In this document: piece after piece, positions 33,122 through 42,842 of the stretch | Layout: each line of letters opens with the position of its first letter | How positions within the stretch are numbered: position 1 is the stretch's first letter | Source of the DNA: CAYYIS01 sp964470965 | GTDB taxonomy: Bacteria; JAAXHH01; JABIQT01 | Length of the DNA: 64,000 nt | NCBI GenBank assembly: GCA_964470965.1 | Contig: CAYYIS010000002.1 | Location: 124,001-188,000 of the forward strand | Reading direction: 5' to 3' | The notes under the pieces: model-generated | What the model saw: the letters and a program-made list of their open reading frames with translations, nothing else | Databases searched by the model: none | What the model was told of the DNA's origin: nothing | Translations under genes and position numbers: made by a program

Positions 33122-36100
33122 ATGATCGGCAAAATGATCGCTAAAATCTTCGGCACTAAATACGATCGGGACATTAAGGAAATGCAGCCGCTCGTGGACG
33201 AAATCAATGAACGAGCCGATGAATACCAGGGCTTGACCGATGAGCAATTCCCCGAAAAGACCGCCGAGTTCAAGGAGCGGATCGTCCAGACGAGAAAAGA
33301 GGCCCGTCGGGAAATAGGAGATTCAGAAGGCGGAGAAGAGATTAAAAAGGCGGAGTATGAAGCGGAGCAGAACATGCTGGACGACCTGTTGCCCGAAGCG
33401 TTCGGCCTGGTCAAGGAGACCTGTCGGCGTATGGTCGGAAAATCCTGGCCCGTGCGTGAACATCCCAAGACCTGGATCGAAGTGCCGTACGACGTGCAAC
33501 TTATGGGCGGCATCGTCCTCCACGAGGGTAAAATCGCCGAGATGGCAACCGGCGAGGGCAAGACGCTTGTCGCCATCCTGCCCATGTACCTAAACGCGCT
33601 GACCGGCCGCGGCACCCATCTGGTGACCGTGAACGAATACCTGGCTAACCGTGACCGGGAGTGGATGGGACCCATTTTCGAATTCCTGGGACTGACGGTC
33701 GACTGTCTCCAGCTCAACGAGATCGATCTGTCTAAGAAGCAGGCTGCCTATCAGGCGGACATCACCTACGGCACCACCAGCGAATTTGGATTCGATTATC
33801 TTAGAGACAACATGAAAATCCGTCTAGAAGACAGAGTGCAGCGGGACTGGGCATACGCGATAGTCGACGAAGTGGACTCCATCCTGATCGATGAGGCCAG
33901 GACACCGCTCATCATATCCGGTGAGGTTAGGGAGTCCAACAGTGAGAAATTTTCCGTGAGTCTGCCCGATGTGCGTAAGCTGGTGCAGGCCCAGACGCGT
34001 CTGGTATCGAAACTGGTGGCGGAAGCTGAGAAGATTCTCGACGATGGGGAAGGCGACGAGTACGAGGCCGGGATAAAGCTGCTCCAGGCACAGCGTGGCG
34101 CGCCGAAGAATAAGAAGCTAATGAAATTACAGCAGGAATCCGGCATCAAGAAACTGATACAGCAGGTGGAAGCCGATTACCTGCGCGACAAGCGCTTGCC
34201 GGAACTGGACGATGAGCTGTTCTTCAACGTGGAAGAAAAAAGTCGCCAATCGGAAATAAACGAAAAAGGGCGTGAGCTGCTTTCTCCCGGAGATCAGGAT
34301 ATGTTCGTCATCCCTGATCTCGGCGAAGAGATGCACACGATAGAATCCAACGAGACGTTGACGGTTCAGGAGCAAAGCGAGCAGAAAAAAGCAGTCGAAG
34401 AGGTATATGCGGAGCGGAGCGAGCGCATCCACAACATGCAGCAGCTTCTTCAGGCCTATTCGATTTTCGAGAAAGACGTGGATTATGTGGTGGAGGACGC
34501 CAAGGTGGTTCTTGTGGACCAGTTCACCGGGCGACTTATGTATGGACGGCGCTACAGCGAAGGCCTTCATCAGGCCATTGAGGCAAAGGAAGGCGTTAAG
34601 ATTGAACAGGAGACCCGGACGGTTGCCACCATTACCATCCAAAACTATTTCCGCATGTACGATAAGCTGGCCGGTATGACTGGTACGGCTGAGACGGAAG
34701 CCGGCGAGTTCTTTTCAATCTATAAGCTGGACGTGGTGGTCATCCCCACCAACCAACCGGTGCGTCGGCTGGATTATGAGGATGTGATCTTCCGAACTCG
34801 CCGGGAAAAGTACAACTCGGTCCTGGATGAGATTGAGGAAAAACACAATCAGGGACAACCGGTTCTTGTCGGCACCACTTCGGTCGAGTCGTCCGAGACA
34901 TTCAGCCGGATGTTGAAACGGAGAAGGATCAAGCACAGCGTATTAAACGCCAAGTATCACCAGGACGAAGCGGAAATCGTGGCCAACGCCGGACAGCCCG
35001 GCGTTGTGACCATCGCCACCAACCTGGCCGGACGCGGTACCGACATCAAGCTCGGAAAGGGTGTGGTGAAGTGCGAGAAGTGCCACCTGAACAACAACGA
35101 GCCGATGGATACACCGACCGCGGAGGGCCTGACACTCCAGGATTGCTATGACGATGTCCCCTGCGGTCTGCACATCATAGGCACCGAACGACACGAAGCT
35201 CGGCGTATTGACCGTCAGTTGCGCGGGCGATCTGGACGCCAGGGGGATCCGGGAGTGTCACGCTTTTACCTCTCACTCGAAGACGACCTGATGCGCCTTT
35301 TTGGTTCCGAGCGGATCGCATCCGTCATGGATCGGCTCAAGATCCCGGAAGGCGAGGTAATCGAACATTCCATGGTCTCCAAATCTATCGGACGGGCTCA
35401 AAAACGGGTGGAAGGGCATAACTTCGACATCCGAAAGCACCTGCTGGAATACGACGATGTGATGAACCAGCAGCGTGAGGCGGTGTACGACCGGCGTCTA
35501 AACGCACTTGAAGGCAACGAACTGCGCGATGACATCATCGAAATGATCCGCAACATAGCGGAACTCAAGGTGGCCACTTACACCGACCCCAAATCCTTTC
35601 CCGAGGACTGGGACATACAGGGTCTTGCCGATGATCTGATCCGCACCTTCATCATCGCGTTTCACATCGCGGATGACGAACTCACGGACCTGACCACAGA
35701 CGGGCTCACGGACATGGTATACGACATTATGATGGAACACTACGAGCGCAAGGAAAAGGCGCTGATCCCTTCCCCGGACCTGATGCGTCAGCTCGAACGG
35801 TTTGCCACACTGAGCGTGATCGACAGCGCCTGGCAGGATCACTTGTACGAGATCGACCGCATGAAAGAGGGCATCCATCTTCGAGCTTACGGTCAGAAAG
35901 ATCCGCTCATCGAGTACAAAAAAGAAGCGTTCGCTATGTTCGAGGAATTGTGGGACCGGTTGGATGAAGAAATTCTCAAGCTGATCTTCTCGGCCCAACT
36001 GACCGAGGTGGAGCCCTCCCGGCGGCAAGAGCCTACCAACCTACGTATGATCCACCAGGAAGCAGGCGGAATGGAAGCGACGGCAGAAGACGCAGCAACG

Positions 36101-36259
36101 GAAAACGCATCGGCGAAAGGCGGTGGCCCGCCGGCCGACGATCCAAACCAACCCAGGCAACAACCGGTCAAAGTCGAAAAGAAAGTGGGAAGAAACGATC
36201 CGTGTCCGTGCGGCAGTGGGAAGAAATACAAGAAATGCTGCGGGGCGCGTCCGGCGTAA
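33122..36259 (+). CDS. secA: Preprotein translocase ATPase
   Basis: 1045 residues, long as in the FCB group (E. coli has 901). Visible are Walker A 'MATGEGKT', the 'DEVDSILIDEARTPL' DEAD-like motif, 'TNLAGRGTDI', and the C-terminal zinc-binding tail 'NDPCPCGSGKKYKKCC' that contacts SecB or ribosomes. Extra acidic segments near residues 280-410 account for the added length. It drives export through SecYEG. GAGGTGA precedes the ATG. The numerous exported proteins in this window depend on it. Confidence 0.98.
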   Translation: MIGKMIAKIFGTKYDRDIKEMQPLVDEINERADEYQGLTDEQFPEKTAEFKERIVQTRKEARREIGDSEGGEEIKKAEYEAEQNMLDDLLPEAFGLVKETCRRMVGKSWPVREHPKTWIEVPYDVQLMGGIVLHEGKIAEMATGEGKTLVAILPMYLNALTGRGTHLVTVNEYLANRDREWMGPIFEFLGLTVDCLQLNEIDLSKKQAAYQADITYGTTSEFGFDYLRDNMKIRLEDRVQRDWAYAIVDEVDSILIDEARTPLIISGEVRESNSEKFSVSLPDVRKLVQAQTRLVSKLVAEAEKILDDGEGDEYEAGIKLLQAQRGAPKNKKLMKLQQESGIKKLIQQVEADYLRDKRLPELDDELFFNVEEKSRQSEINEKGRELLSPGDQDMFVIPDLGEEMHTIESNETLTVQEQSEQKKAVEEVYAERSERIHNMQQLLQAYSIFEKDVDYVVEDAKVVLVDQFTGRLMYGRRYSEGLHQAIEAKEGVKIEQETRTVATITIQNYFRMYDKLAGMTGTAETEAGEFFSIYKLDVVVIPTNQPVRRLDYEDVIFRTRREKYNSVLDEIEEKHNQGQPVLVGTTSVESSETFSRMLKRRRIKHSVLNAKYHQDEAEIVANAGQPGVVTIATNLAGRGTDIKLGKGVVKCEKCHLNNNEPMDTPTAEGLTLQDCYDDVPCGLHIIGTERHEARRIDRQLRGRSGRQGDPGVSRFYLSLEDDLMRLFGSERIASVMDRLKIPEGEVIEHSMVSKSIGRAQKRVEGHNFDIRKHLLEYDDVMNQQREAVYDRRLNALEGNELRDDIIEMIRNIAELKVATYTDPKSFPEDWDIQGLADDLIRTFIIAFHIADDELTDLTTDGLTDMVYDIMMEHYERKEKALIPSPDLMRQLERFATLSVIDSAWQDHLYEIDRMKEGIHLRAYGQKDPLIEYKKEAFAMFEELWDRLDEEILKLIFSAQLTEVEPSRRQEPTNLRMIHQEAGGMEATAEDAATENASAKGGGPPADDPNQPRQQPVKVEKKVGRNDPCPCGSGKKYKKCCGARPA

Positions 36260-36294
36260 CCGTCTGTTCACCATTTCCCAGGAACAGGAGACGG
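36260..36294 (+). terminator. Possible terminator after secA
   Basis: CCGTCTGTTC (36260-36269) can pair with GAAC (36282-36285) and AGACGG (36289-36294), leaving a three-base bulge. No T-tract follows. Confidence 0.3.
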
Positions 36295-36669
36295 ATTGGA
36301 CAGAAGCAGAAAGCGATCAGCGCCACCCAAAAAGCGTGGTTTTGTCAGTAACGACCCGGTGTGATTATAATATGGCAGACAGAATTCAACTGCCCATGGG
36401 GATTTTCTGACATATATCAGGCTTATATTTCGCGAGCTCCTCCTGATATCTCAGAATTGCCTGACCTGATCCCGGGACATCGGAATTCAGAAATTCAAGC
36501 CGCATATCCTGCCACTACGCGTATACCTGCCATGCTTCCCTCATAACTGACGCCGTCACAATGAGCGAAAGGGTCACCAAAACTAACGATACGTATGGTG
36601 TTATCGAACGGAGCTACCGAATACACTTTTTCCGCCCGGATAACTGGTAGAGGATTTTTCCTTCATCTT
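36295..36669. other. Intergenic stretch between convergent genes
   Basis: About 375 bases between secA and the acyl-CoA dehydrogenase. No credible gene, promoter or repeat was seen. Confidence 0.5.
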
Positions 36670-37869
36670 TCATTTGTACGCCTCGAACTCCCTGCTACCC
36701 AGCACGTCCACGGCGATCTTCTGCTCCAGTATTTCGTTTGTGCCTTCATAGATCTGCGTCACGCGGGAGTCGCATTCGTGGCGACCGACGCGGTACTCGA
36801 GTGAATAACCGTTGCCGCCGAACACCTGCACCGCCCGGTGCGAGGCATCGAAGCAGGCATTTGTAGTGAAATATTTTGCACGGGCGATCATAGAATCCGC
36901 CCGGTTGCGCAACGCCCGGTTCTCGGGGTCCCCTTCCCATTTCATCTTGGCAGCGGCGGCGGCATAGACCAGGTGGCGTGCCGCTTCCAGGTTGGTGCTG
37001 ATCTTACCGATATGGCGCTGTATCAGCTGATGCTTGGCGATGGGCTTACCGTGCTGCACACGTTCCTTGGCGTAGTTAACAGCTTCGTCCAGACAGTCCT
37101 GCATGGTACCCACGCATCCAGCGGCAACACTGAGTCGGCCGGCCATCAGGGCCGTATAGGCTACCGTGAGTCCCTGACCGGGTTGGCCAAGAAGGTTCTC
37201 CTTTGGAACGATACAGTCATCAAAATAGATCATGCCGGTATCGGAGGTCGTCAGCCCCATCTTATGTTTGTGTTCTTCCGTTCTGTAACCCGGCGAATCG
37301 GATTCTACAATAAAAGCGGAAATTCGCCCGGACTCCGGATCCCGGGCATAGGTGGTGATAACATCCGCAATGGTGCCGTTGGAGATCCACTGCTTGCTGC
37401 CGTTGAGCTTGTAGTAGGTACCGCAATCTTCGAAAGTAGCGCGCAGGGATCCGGGGTCGCTGCCCGCGGTCGGCTCCGTGAGACCGAAGGCCATGATTTT
37501 TTCACCGGCGGCGACTTGCGGCAGGTATTTTCGTTTCTGCGATTCGTTGCCCCACTGCTGTAGGATCAATGCGCCAATGGATAGATGCCCCGAGAAGAAC
37601 GTGCGTACGGAACTGCCCTCGCGGCCGATGCGTTCCAGCGCCAACACATACGTTAGCAGATCCGCACCTTCGCCGCCGTACTCCTCATCGATCGGCAGAC
37701 CGGTCAGATGTGCACGTTTTGCCAGTTCAATCAGCTGATCGTTGAAGCGGCCCTCCAGAAAGCACTGGTTCTCGATAGGGCGCAGCTCCAGACAGAACTT
37801 GTCCACGATCTCGAGCAGCGCCTCCTGTTCCTCTGAAATGTCGAAATTCATAATCGAAAGATTCACCAT
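36670..37869 (-). CDS. Acyl-CoA dehydrogenase
   Basis: 399 residues of the FAD-dependent acyl-CoA dehydrogenase family. FAD and substrate motifs 'MAFGLTEPTAGSDPGSL' and 'NGSKQWISNGTIAD' are present, as is 'VQVFGGNGYSLEY'. The catalytic base is probably the Glu in 'QIYEGTNEILEQ'. It oxidises an acyl-CoA at the alpha-beta position and passes electrons to ETF; the chain-length or branched-chain specificity cannot be told. AGAGGA lies six bases before the chosen ATG. No other beta-oxidation gene is adjacent. Confidence 0.94.
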   Translation of the reverse strand: MVNLSIMNFDISEEQEALLEIVDKFCLELRPIENQCFLEGRFNDQLIELAKRAHLTGLPIDEEYGGEGADLLTYVLALERIGREGSSVRTFFSGHLSIGALILQQWGNESQKRKYLPQVAAGEKIMAFGLTEPTAGSDPGSLRATFEDCGTYYKLNGSKQWISNGTIADVITTYARDPESGRISAFIVESDSPGYRTEEHKHKMGLTTSDTGMIYFDDCIVPKENLLGQPGQGLTVAYTALMAGRLSVAAGCVGTMQDCLDEAVNYAKERVQHGKPIAKHQLIQRHIGKISTNLEAARHLVYAAAAAKMKWEGDPENRALRNRADSMIARAKYFTTNACFDASHRAVQVFGGNGYSLEYRVGRHECDSRVTQIYEGTNEILEQKIAVDVLGSREFEAYK

Positions 37870-37926
37870 GTTTAATCCTCTTTTCAGGTGGTTTCTGTTA
37901 TAGCTTTAAGCCGGTTAAAAGTATCC

Positions 37927-37967
37927 AAAAAAGGCCCGAAGTCAAGGGATATTGCCTCCGGGCCTTT
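37927..37967 (-). terminator. Rho-independent terminator after the DUF6807 gene
   Basis: On the minus strand AAAGGCCCG and CGGGCCTTT form a perfect nine-base stem, followed by a run of six T (37927-37932 on the complement). It ends the PqqD/ABC/DUF6807 transcript. Confidence 0.85.
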
Positions 37968-37990
37968 CCATATCTTAGCTTAATGACACA

Positions 37991-39121
37991 TCACCCCAGA
38001 AGCTCCACCTTCGGTGGGTTGATGTACTGCATATAGTGATCCGCAATACGTGCCTCCTGCGCAGAGCCCGTATGAATCACAACCCGGTAGGAGAAGGAGA
38101 GGTCTTCACCGTCCGGCAGCGTGTACGCGCCGGAGATTTCGGGGTTGCCGTGGAACGCGCCCACCCCGAACGGGTTGGTGCCCATAAGACCGTAATTGCG
38201 CACATGCCAGTAGGTAGGACTCCGGAATGAATCAGGATGTTCCATCACTGCAATCCCGGACCAGTGACCGTCTACCGGGCCTGAATAATCGCACCAGTTG
38301 GCTCGCTTGCCCCAGCATTCCGCCTCACTGATGCCTCCGAAGCTGTTCTCGATCCGGCCCTCTCCAGAGGCATCCATGGTTGTCGCCACACGCACCGAGA
38401 GGAGGCCGCCCTCTTTCGTGTCACCAAAATGCACGTCGCCGTTCACGGCCTGCAGCGTCAGATCAACATCGAACACGCGGAGAGGTTGATCGCCCACATC
38501 ATAGAAACGCATGCTGCGGCGCTCTCTGAGCAGAGGATCTCCATCAACCGTGACCCAGGCACCGTATCCTGTCAACTGTCCAAACACATCATATTCGGAT
38601 GTCTCGTACCGATGATGAACGGTACGGCCGTGGCCTTCCTGCTCGCTCCAGTTGTCCGTATCGCTGGTTTCACCGTATGCGACCCACAGGGACCGATGGT
38701 GTTCATGGTCCGTCGTTTCCCCAAGCTTCTCCCCGACGTTGGCACGGGTCACACAGGACCCGATAGCATCATTGAGCGGATAACAATATGGCCGCGCCAG
38801 CTCCGGACCGCAGTGATACGTAGTGAAATGGGTGCCGCCAATCGACACATTGACCTGGGTATCCGATACGGCATCGACAACAACGCCCTCGGAGTTGCCG
38901 TCCCCTGGCCTTGCCTGGTATGTTCGGTCTTCATCCGCGTCAAGCCGGTCTATGACCCAGTGAAGCCTGGCCGTGCCATCTTCAATGGTGCAGTATCCCG
39001 GAACCGTCTTTCCGGTTATCGTGTCGGTTACCGTAAACGGCCCTTCTGTACCTTCCCCTACCACCACACTGACTGGACAGGCGCACCGGAAATGGGGGCC
39101 GGCCTGGATCTGAATTCGCAT
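37991..39121 (-). CDS. DUF6807 (PmoA-like) family protein
   Basis: 376 residues. The histidine-rich 'TTDHEHHRSLWVAYGETSD' and 'NPFGVGAFHGN' are features of the family named 'methane oxygenase PmoA' (now DUF6807), common in Planctomycetes and related marine bacteria. It is soluble and beta-rich, unrelated to particulate methane monooxygenase despite the name; a carbohydrate-active or binding role has been guessed. It starts 12 bases after the ABC ATPase stop and ends at a terminator, so it is probably co-transcribed with the transporter. Confidence 0.83.
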   Translation of the reverse strand: MRIQIQAGPHFRCACPVSVVVGEGTEGPFTVTDTITGKTVPGYCTIEDGTARLHWVIDRLDADEDRTYQARPGDGNSEGVVVDAVSDTQVNVSIGGTHFTTYHCGPELARPYCYPLNDAIGSCVTRANVGEKLGETTDHEHHRSLWVAYGETSDTDNWSEQEGHGRTVHHRYETSEYDVFGQLTGYGAWVTVDGDPLLRERRSMRFYDVGDQPLRVFDVDLTLQAVNGDVHFGDTKEGGLLSVRVATTMDASGEGRIENSFGGISEAECWGKRANWCDYSGPVDGHWSGIAVMEHPDSFRSPTYWHVRNYGLMGTNPFGVGAFHGNPEISGAYTLPDGEDLSFSYRVVIHTGSAQEARIADHYMQYINPPKVELLG

Positions 39122-39133
39122 ATCCGTCCTAGA

Positions 39134-39925
<792 letters not shown>

Positions 39926-39979
39926 GGGATAGTTCCTTTCGGATACATGTGAATGGTTTTACAATTTTCATTTTGAACC

Positions 39980-40639
39980 CTAAACCTCCGTGCGCATCGC
40001 GTCGGCCGGTGGCATCTTAGCTGCACGATACGCGGGATACATCGCCCCTACAATGGATAAGAACAAACCTGCGGCTAGTGAATACGCCCCAAACGTCAGA
40101 ACACTCAAGACTGGAAACACGGACAATGGTTCCGTGCCGTATGATGTCATGCTCGAGAGTGTCATGAAGAGACAGCCTAAGATCACACCACCCAGTGAAC
40201 CTACTAATCCCTGGAAAGCCGATTCAAGCAGGAAGAGCTCTACGATGAACTTATCCAGGGCGCCCAGACATTTCATCGTGCCGATCTCACGAAATCGTTC
40301 AGTGACCGACATCAACATGGCGTTGGTGATACCCACGGCGCATACAAGTAAAGAGAGCGTGACAAGCCAGATCTGCTGTGCCCCCTGATCGACATCTGTC
40401 CCTTTCTGTTCAAGCAGTGCCCGAACCTGGGCCGAACCGCCTTCCAGAAGCGATTCGTTTATGGCGGACGATGTCAGGATCGACATTAAAAACGCGATAC
40501 CGAAGAATATGCCGCCTATGGTTATCAGAGACCGCCAGAATCGGATCTTAAGGCTACGGATGCTGATTTTTATCGCCTCTGTCAACGGAAGCGAAATTTG
40601 CTTTTCGATGGCGCCCACAGGCGCTGCCTGAGTACTCAT
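39980..40639 (-). CDS. Compact FtsX/MacB-type ABC permease
   Basis: 219 residues, about half the usual MacB permease. There is one N-terminal helix ('FWRSLITIGGIFFGIAFLMS'), then only about 45 residues before the FtsX core of three helices with 'TERFREIGTMKCLGALDKFI' and 'YPAYRAAKMPPADAMRTEV'. The large periplasmic MacB_PCD domain is missing, so it cannot engage a TolC-type partner in the known way. The start overlaps the PqqD stop by four bases. Confidence 0.88.
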   Translation of the reverse strand: MSTQAAPVGAIEKQISLPLTEAIKISIRSLKIRFWRSLITIGGIFFGIAFLMSILTSSAINESLLEGGSAQVRALLEQKGTDVDQGAQQIWLVTLSLLVCAVGITNAMLMSVTERFREIGTMKCLGALDKFIVELFLLESAFQGLVGSLGGVILGCLFMTLSSMTSYGTEPLSVFPVLSVLTFGAYSLAAGLFLSIVGAMYPAYRAAKMPPADAMRTEV

Positions 40640-41031
40640 TTACGCTTCTCTCCTTTTGTTCTTTGGGTCACGGCGAATCCGATGAGTCCCTTCTCGGCGA
40701 GTTGTTTGAGATATGTCAAGGTCGACACTTCCGCTTCTTTCTGTTCCAGTTTATGTTCCTTTCGGAGCGACGTGATTACGTTTTCGACCGTTTTCTGTCC
40801 ATCACACAGGTTCCATACCTGTGAACCGATCGCATCCAGAACAACGGTCCGTTTGGTCGGAACGTAGAATACCCTGGCTACCAGGTTAATCCACCACGAC
40901 CGTCTTCGCGGAATAGACAGCATCACCTCACCGTCGTCCATGTTCTCCCAATCCAGCCGCTCGTTGCGGACCGGCTTAGATTTAAGGAGTTCCCGTCGTT
41001 TGAGTTGTGGCTTTTTCTTTCGAAATAACAT
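40636..41031 (-). CDS. PqqD-domain protein
   Basis: 131 residues. Residues about 60-120 match PqqD ('VVLDAIGSQVWNLCDGQKTV'), a winged-helix fold that serves as RiPP recognition element in peptide-modifying systems. The first 55 residues are basic and contain 'SIPRRRSWWINLVARVFYVP'. No radical-SAM enzyme is nearby. The gene overlaps the permease start by four bases, so it belongs to the ABC operon; a role as a partner or regulator of the transporter is inferred. Confidence 0.82.
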   Translation of the reverse strand: MLFRKKKPQLKRRELLKSKPVRNERLDWENMDDGEVMLSIPRRRSWWINLVARVFYVPTKRTVVLDAIGSQVWNLCDGQKTVENVITSLRKEHKLEQKEAEVSTLTYLKQLAEKGLIGFAVTQRTKGEKRK

Positions 41032-41034
41032 TAG

Positions 41035-41191
41035 GGTCTGTCAAATAACAACTTGCCGGTTTTCAGTTGCTACGACACCATCATTTCCGCCTAGCCCAGG
41101 GTCGCCGTATCCACTGCTACACCTGCCACGAAACCTTGAGCTGACCGCATCTCGCTGCCTGATATTCAGGCAACGCATTTTTCGACAGACC
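41035..41191. mobile_element. MITE-like element, 157 bp
   Basis: Terminal inverted repeats GGTCTGTCAAATAA (41035-41048) and TTTTTCGACAGACC (41178-41191) match at 12 of 14 positions, with weaker matching for about ten further bases. The element fills almost the whole gap between two minus-strand genes and encodes no transposase. A clear target-site duplication was not seen. Only this copy was noticed in the window. Confidence 0.6.
41041..41178 (-). CDS. Short ORF inside the MITE-like element, 45 codons
   Basis: An ATG at 41178 opens 45 codons reading 'MRCLNIRQRDAVSSRF', then a Gly/Cys/Ser-rich part containing 'CSSGYGDPGLGGNDG', ending at TGA 41041. An AAGG lies 11 bases before the ATG, too far for a strong site. 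Its composition and location beside PqqD recall a RiPP precursor, but its bounds coincide with the mobile element, so chance is more likely. Confidence 0.15.
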   Translation of the reverse strand: MRCLNIRQRDAVSSRFRGRCSSGYGDPGLGGNDGVVATENRQVVI

Positions 41192-41205
41192 TTGCTGCCG
41201 TTGCC

Positions 41206-42150
41206 TTAATGGCATTTCAGTGTCTGCGCCACCTGAATCAGGCGATCCCGATCTGGTTCCTTACCGATCCTGCGTACCAAATAGAGTTTGTTTCCATCCG
41301 GGCAGTGCCAGCCGCATCGTTCGAATCGAATGCGTTTGGGCCTGCGCCACGGCAGCCACCCCAGACGCTGATTCGCGGTGGCCGGATCGACGGTGGTCCC
41401 GGAGGTCACCGCCCCTGAATGATGGAACATACCTTCGGGCAAAACGTCCCGTTCTTCCACCTCTCCATCTTCTTTTTCATCGTACCAGGATTCGAACGTT
41501 TCTCCGTCCAGTTGCATCTTCGCCAAGCTATATCGCTCGACTTCAATTTCATCGCCGTCACCGGTAAACCGCATGGACAGATGGCCTGTCAGAAACTTAT
41601 GATCTTTCACCACATCACCGGCCGGCAAATCAAATCGCATGCCGTAGGCGGCCCAAGTAGCTGTGTCGCCGTCTGGGTGGTCTTTTAACGTACCGAGCAC
41701 ACGAGTCGCCGTTGGTTGCACGGTTTCGCCCAGGCGGCCCAGAATCTGGATAAACACGGTGCGACCGCAGACTTCACAACGCCACAGAATTCCGTAAGCC
41801 TGTACAGCATCGTCGCCTTCCGTCTTCCAGTGAAAGCCTTGCACTGTCCGGTCTTCTAACTGTTTGTCGTCCCGCAGCAAAGTCAGGTTACGCCGAATCT
41901 TTACCGGCGGTGCTTTCTTGCGCGATTTCTTTACCAATGTATTAAGGTATCGATCCACCACCTTATCGACTGATTCGTTCCCCTTGACCGGTTCCCACCG
42001 TACCTCCACCCTGGGCATTTCCGCATCATCCAGCCGCAGGTAGCCGGTGGTGTGGTTACCGCTGACCGCGCCGATGCTCCATTCCTCAGGAACCTCGATG
42101 TAAATATGCTGCCAGCCGACTGCGGTCCACGCACCCCTGGCCCAGTTCAC
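41206..42150 (-). CDS. Hypothetical protein, 314 residues
   Basis: No family recognised. It starts at GTG 42150, overlapping the pgsA stop by four bases (GTGA). The protein is soluble and tryptophan-rich ('IYIEVPEEWSIGAV', 'LGWLPWRRPKRIRFERC'), with a single CxxC in 'RCEVCGRTVF'. The pattern of two similar beta-rich halves suggests a repeated domain ('WEPVKGNESVDKV' and 'LSMRFTGDGDEIEVERY'). It lies between pgsA and the PqqD/ABC operon, separated from the latter by the MITE-like element, and may belong to the same system. Confidence 0.75.
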   Translation of the reverse strand: MNWARGAWTAVGWQHIYIEVPEEWSIGAVSGNHTTGYLRLDDAEMPRVEVRWEPVKGNESVDKVVDRYLNTLVKKSRKKAPPVKIRRNLTLLRDDKQLEDRTVQGFHWKTEGDDAVQAYGILWRCEVCGRTVFIQILGRLGETVQPTATRVLGTLKDHPDGDTATWAAYGMRFDLPAGDVVKDHKFLTGHLSMRFTGDGDEIEVERYSLAKMQLDGETFESWYDEKEDGEVEERDVLPEGMFHHSGAVTSGTTVDPATANQRLGWLPWRRPKRIRFERCGWHCPDGNKLYLVRRIGKEPDRDRLIQVAQTLKCH

Positions 42151-42764
42151 GTTCCGGAACCGGTTCTTTGCTGCAGAGCGCTTCCGGGCGGAACAGCAGC
42201 TTTACCTTCCTTGCCTTGTATTATCCCGGGATTGTGCTTGACGAGCATATAAAAATTCCATGCATAATGAATACTGGAACAGACAATCAAACACAACGTA
42301 ATCCAGAGGAACCAGAGCCCATAATTCTGCATACCAAGCAGGTAGTTCAACAGTGCAATGGAGGTGACAGCGGTCGTGAGTTTGCCTGTCTTATTGGACG
42401 GAACCACCAACCGCATCGGTTTGAAAAACAGAAATATGCCGACCACCACAATCGCCACATCGCGACCAATAATCAGGGCGGCCATCCAGACCGGAAACTC
42501 CCGGAACATCACCAGGAATACGGATAAGCTTCCGGTCAGCAACTTATCAGCCAGGGGATCTATGATCAGTCCCCAGTCACTCTGCCAGCGAAATCGACGA
42601 GCGAAGTAGCCGTCTGCCGCATCAGATACCAGTGCCAACCCGATAAGCAGAAGTGCCAGATGATCCGACGACCGCTTCATGCACCAGTAGATAAACGGTA
42701 TCATAATCACACGGATTGCGGAAATAAGATTGGGAGGCGAGAGAATCCGGCTTTTGTACGCCAT
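42147..42764 (-). CDS. pgsA: CDP-alcohol phosphatidyltransferase (phosphatidylglycerophosphate synthase type)
   Basis: About 205 residues from ATG 42764; a TTG at 42815 would add 17. The full family motif D-x2-D-G-x2-A-R-x8-G-x3-D-x3-D is present in 'DAADGYFARRFRWQSDW' followed by 'GLIIDPLAD'. Four or more membrane helices surround it. It exchanges CMP of CDP-diacylglycerol for glycerol-3-phosphate or a similar alcohol in the inner membrane. The exact acceptor is not provable by eye. recN ends about 80 bases upstream. Confidence 0.87.
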   Translation of the reverse strand: MAYKSRILSPPNLISAIRVIMIPFIYWCMKRSSDHLALLLIGLALVSDAADGYFARRFRWQSDWGLIIDPLADKLLTGSLSVFLVMFREFPVWMAALIIGRDVAIVVVGIFLFFKPMRLVVPSNKTGKLTTAVTSIALLNYLLGMQNYGLWFLWITLCLIVCSSIHYAWNFYMLVKHNPGIIQGKEGKAAVPPGSALQQRTGSGT

Positions 42765-42842
42765 GTTGAACGAAACGACCCGCCCGCCGGAATTCTCTAA
42801 TACTTCATTGGCCAAATTGATATCCCCGTTAGGTTCAGAACC

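Noticed and set aside
37991..39121. Methane monooxygenase subunit (from the old 'PmoA' family name)
   Set aside because: The protein is soluble and beta-rich with no membrane helices; the name is a historical misnomer.
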